Origin: Planctomycetota bacterium | GTDB lineage: Bacteria > Planctomycetota > J058 | Reading direction: 5' to 3' | Assembly: GCA_019636275.1 (NCBI GenBank) | Contig: JAHBXY010000009.1 | Coordinates: 1-64,000 of the forward strand | Length of the DNA stretch: 64,000 nucleotides | Part shown: positions 61,717 to 64,000 of the stretch, in pieces | Position numbering within the stretch: the first letter of the stretch is position 1 | How the letters are laid out: each line of letters opens with the position of its first letter | The notes under the pieces: generated by a model | The model's input: only the letters and a program-made list of their open reading frames with translations | Databases searched by the model: none | Told to the model about the DNA's origin: nothing | Program-made: the position numbers and the translations under genes

Positions 61717-61751
61717 AGCTTCACTCTATCAAACTCGTCGTCATTATCGAT
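61715..61751. promoter_or_regulatory. Candidate OxyR operator
   Basis: ATAG-N7-CTAT (61715-61729) matches the first half of the OxyR consensus exactly in elements and spacing. After N7 the second half reads GTCG-N7-CGAT (61737-61751), a weaker match. It overlaps the oxyR start codon and abuts a possible katG -35 box, consistent with autoregulation and katG activation. Confidence 0.55.
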
Positions 61752-61780
61752 TGGCTCGATCACGGCCCGCGGCCTACGCT
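61751..61780 (+). promoter_or_regulatory. Possible katG promoter
   Basis: TTGGCT (61751-61756) and TACGCT (61775-61780) are separated by 18 bases, 45 bases before the katG start and directly downstream of the OxyR-type operator, the usual place for a class I-activated promoter. Confidence 0.4.
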
Positions 61781-61825
61781 CCCTGGGTCAGGGGCGCACG
61801 CCGCGCCCCGGTGCGAGGAGGAACG

Positions 61826-64000
<2,175 letters not shown>

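Overview
The window comes from a very GC-rich bacterium. A 60-base sample at 21241 is 75% G+C; one at 41161, inside the suspected island, is 63%. A Ser/Thr kinase with a TPR tail, a giant VIT/vWA/TPR protein, Prok-RING and zinc-ribbon proteins, carboxypeptidase-regulatory repeats, several Uma2 nucleases and a DUF4157 protein together suggest a Planctomycetota-like lineage. Myxococcota or another large-genome phylum is possible; this is inference, not proof.

Layout. (1) 0.26-8.4 kb: a two-DUF4157 toxin-like protein, a divergent TPR protein, a DUF4190-type membrane protein and a large receptor-like kinase. (2) 8.67-14.7 kb: tRNA-Cys, a HIT protein, then a cell-wall operon murF-mraY-ftsW-murG-LysM ending in a strong hairpin. 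murE, murD and murC are not in this operon. (3) 14.8-28.1 kb: RING-like protein, three Uma2 paralogues (two in perfect tandem), YceK-type lipoprotein, metallo-beta-lactamase-fold lipoprotein, IPT/TIG protein, and a roughly 2830-codon VIT/vWA/TPR gene that now carries two frameshifts. (4) 28.3-34.7 kb: phosphomannomutase, an NtrC-family regulator with a degenerate receiver, MgtE, DnaK. (5) 34.7-53.0 kb: an accessory island between two direct copies of a 181-bp sequence that includes the last codons of dnaK, a tRNA-like fold and a terminator hairpin. It carries an ADP-ribosylation-linked cassette, a sigma54-like AAA+ protein lacking its Walker A lysine, a split nuclease-STAND/helical pair, a single-chain nuclease-STAND protein, an MCM-like AAA+ operon and small unknowns. 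(6) 53-56.3 kb: WG-repeat and membrane proteins, a gene remnant and an IS630-type element. (7) 56.4-64 kb: a LolA-like protein, a carboxypeptidase-regulatory-repeat protein, an unknown secreted protein, RidA, OxyR and KatG.

The most striking observation is at 60784-61716. OxyR is intact except for one in-frame TGA, which replaces exactly the redox-sensing cysteine (Cys199 of E. coli OxyR). Cys208 is kept, and a hairpin follows the TGA at a distance suited to a bacterial SECIS element. The gene is divergent from katG, whose product carries a lipoprotein signal, and an OxyR-type operator lies between them. This looks like a selenocysteine-based peroxide sensor controlling an exported catalase-peroxidase. 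A nonsense mutation or sequencing error remains the main alternative. The second notable area is the defence-like island with two Avs-like STAND systems.
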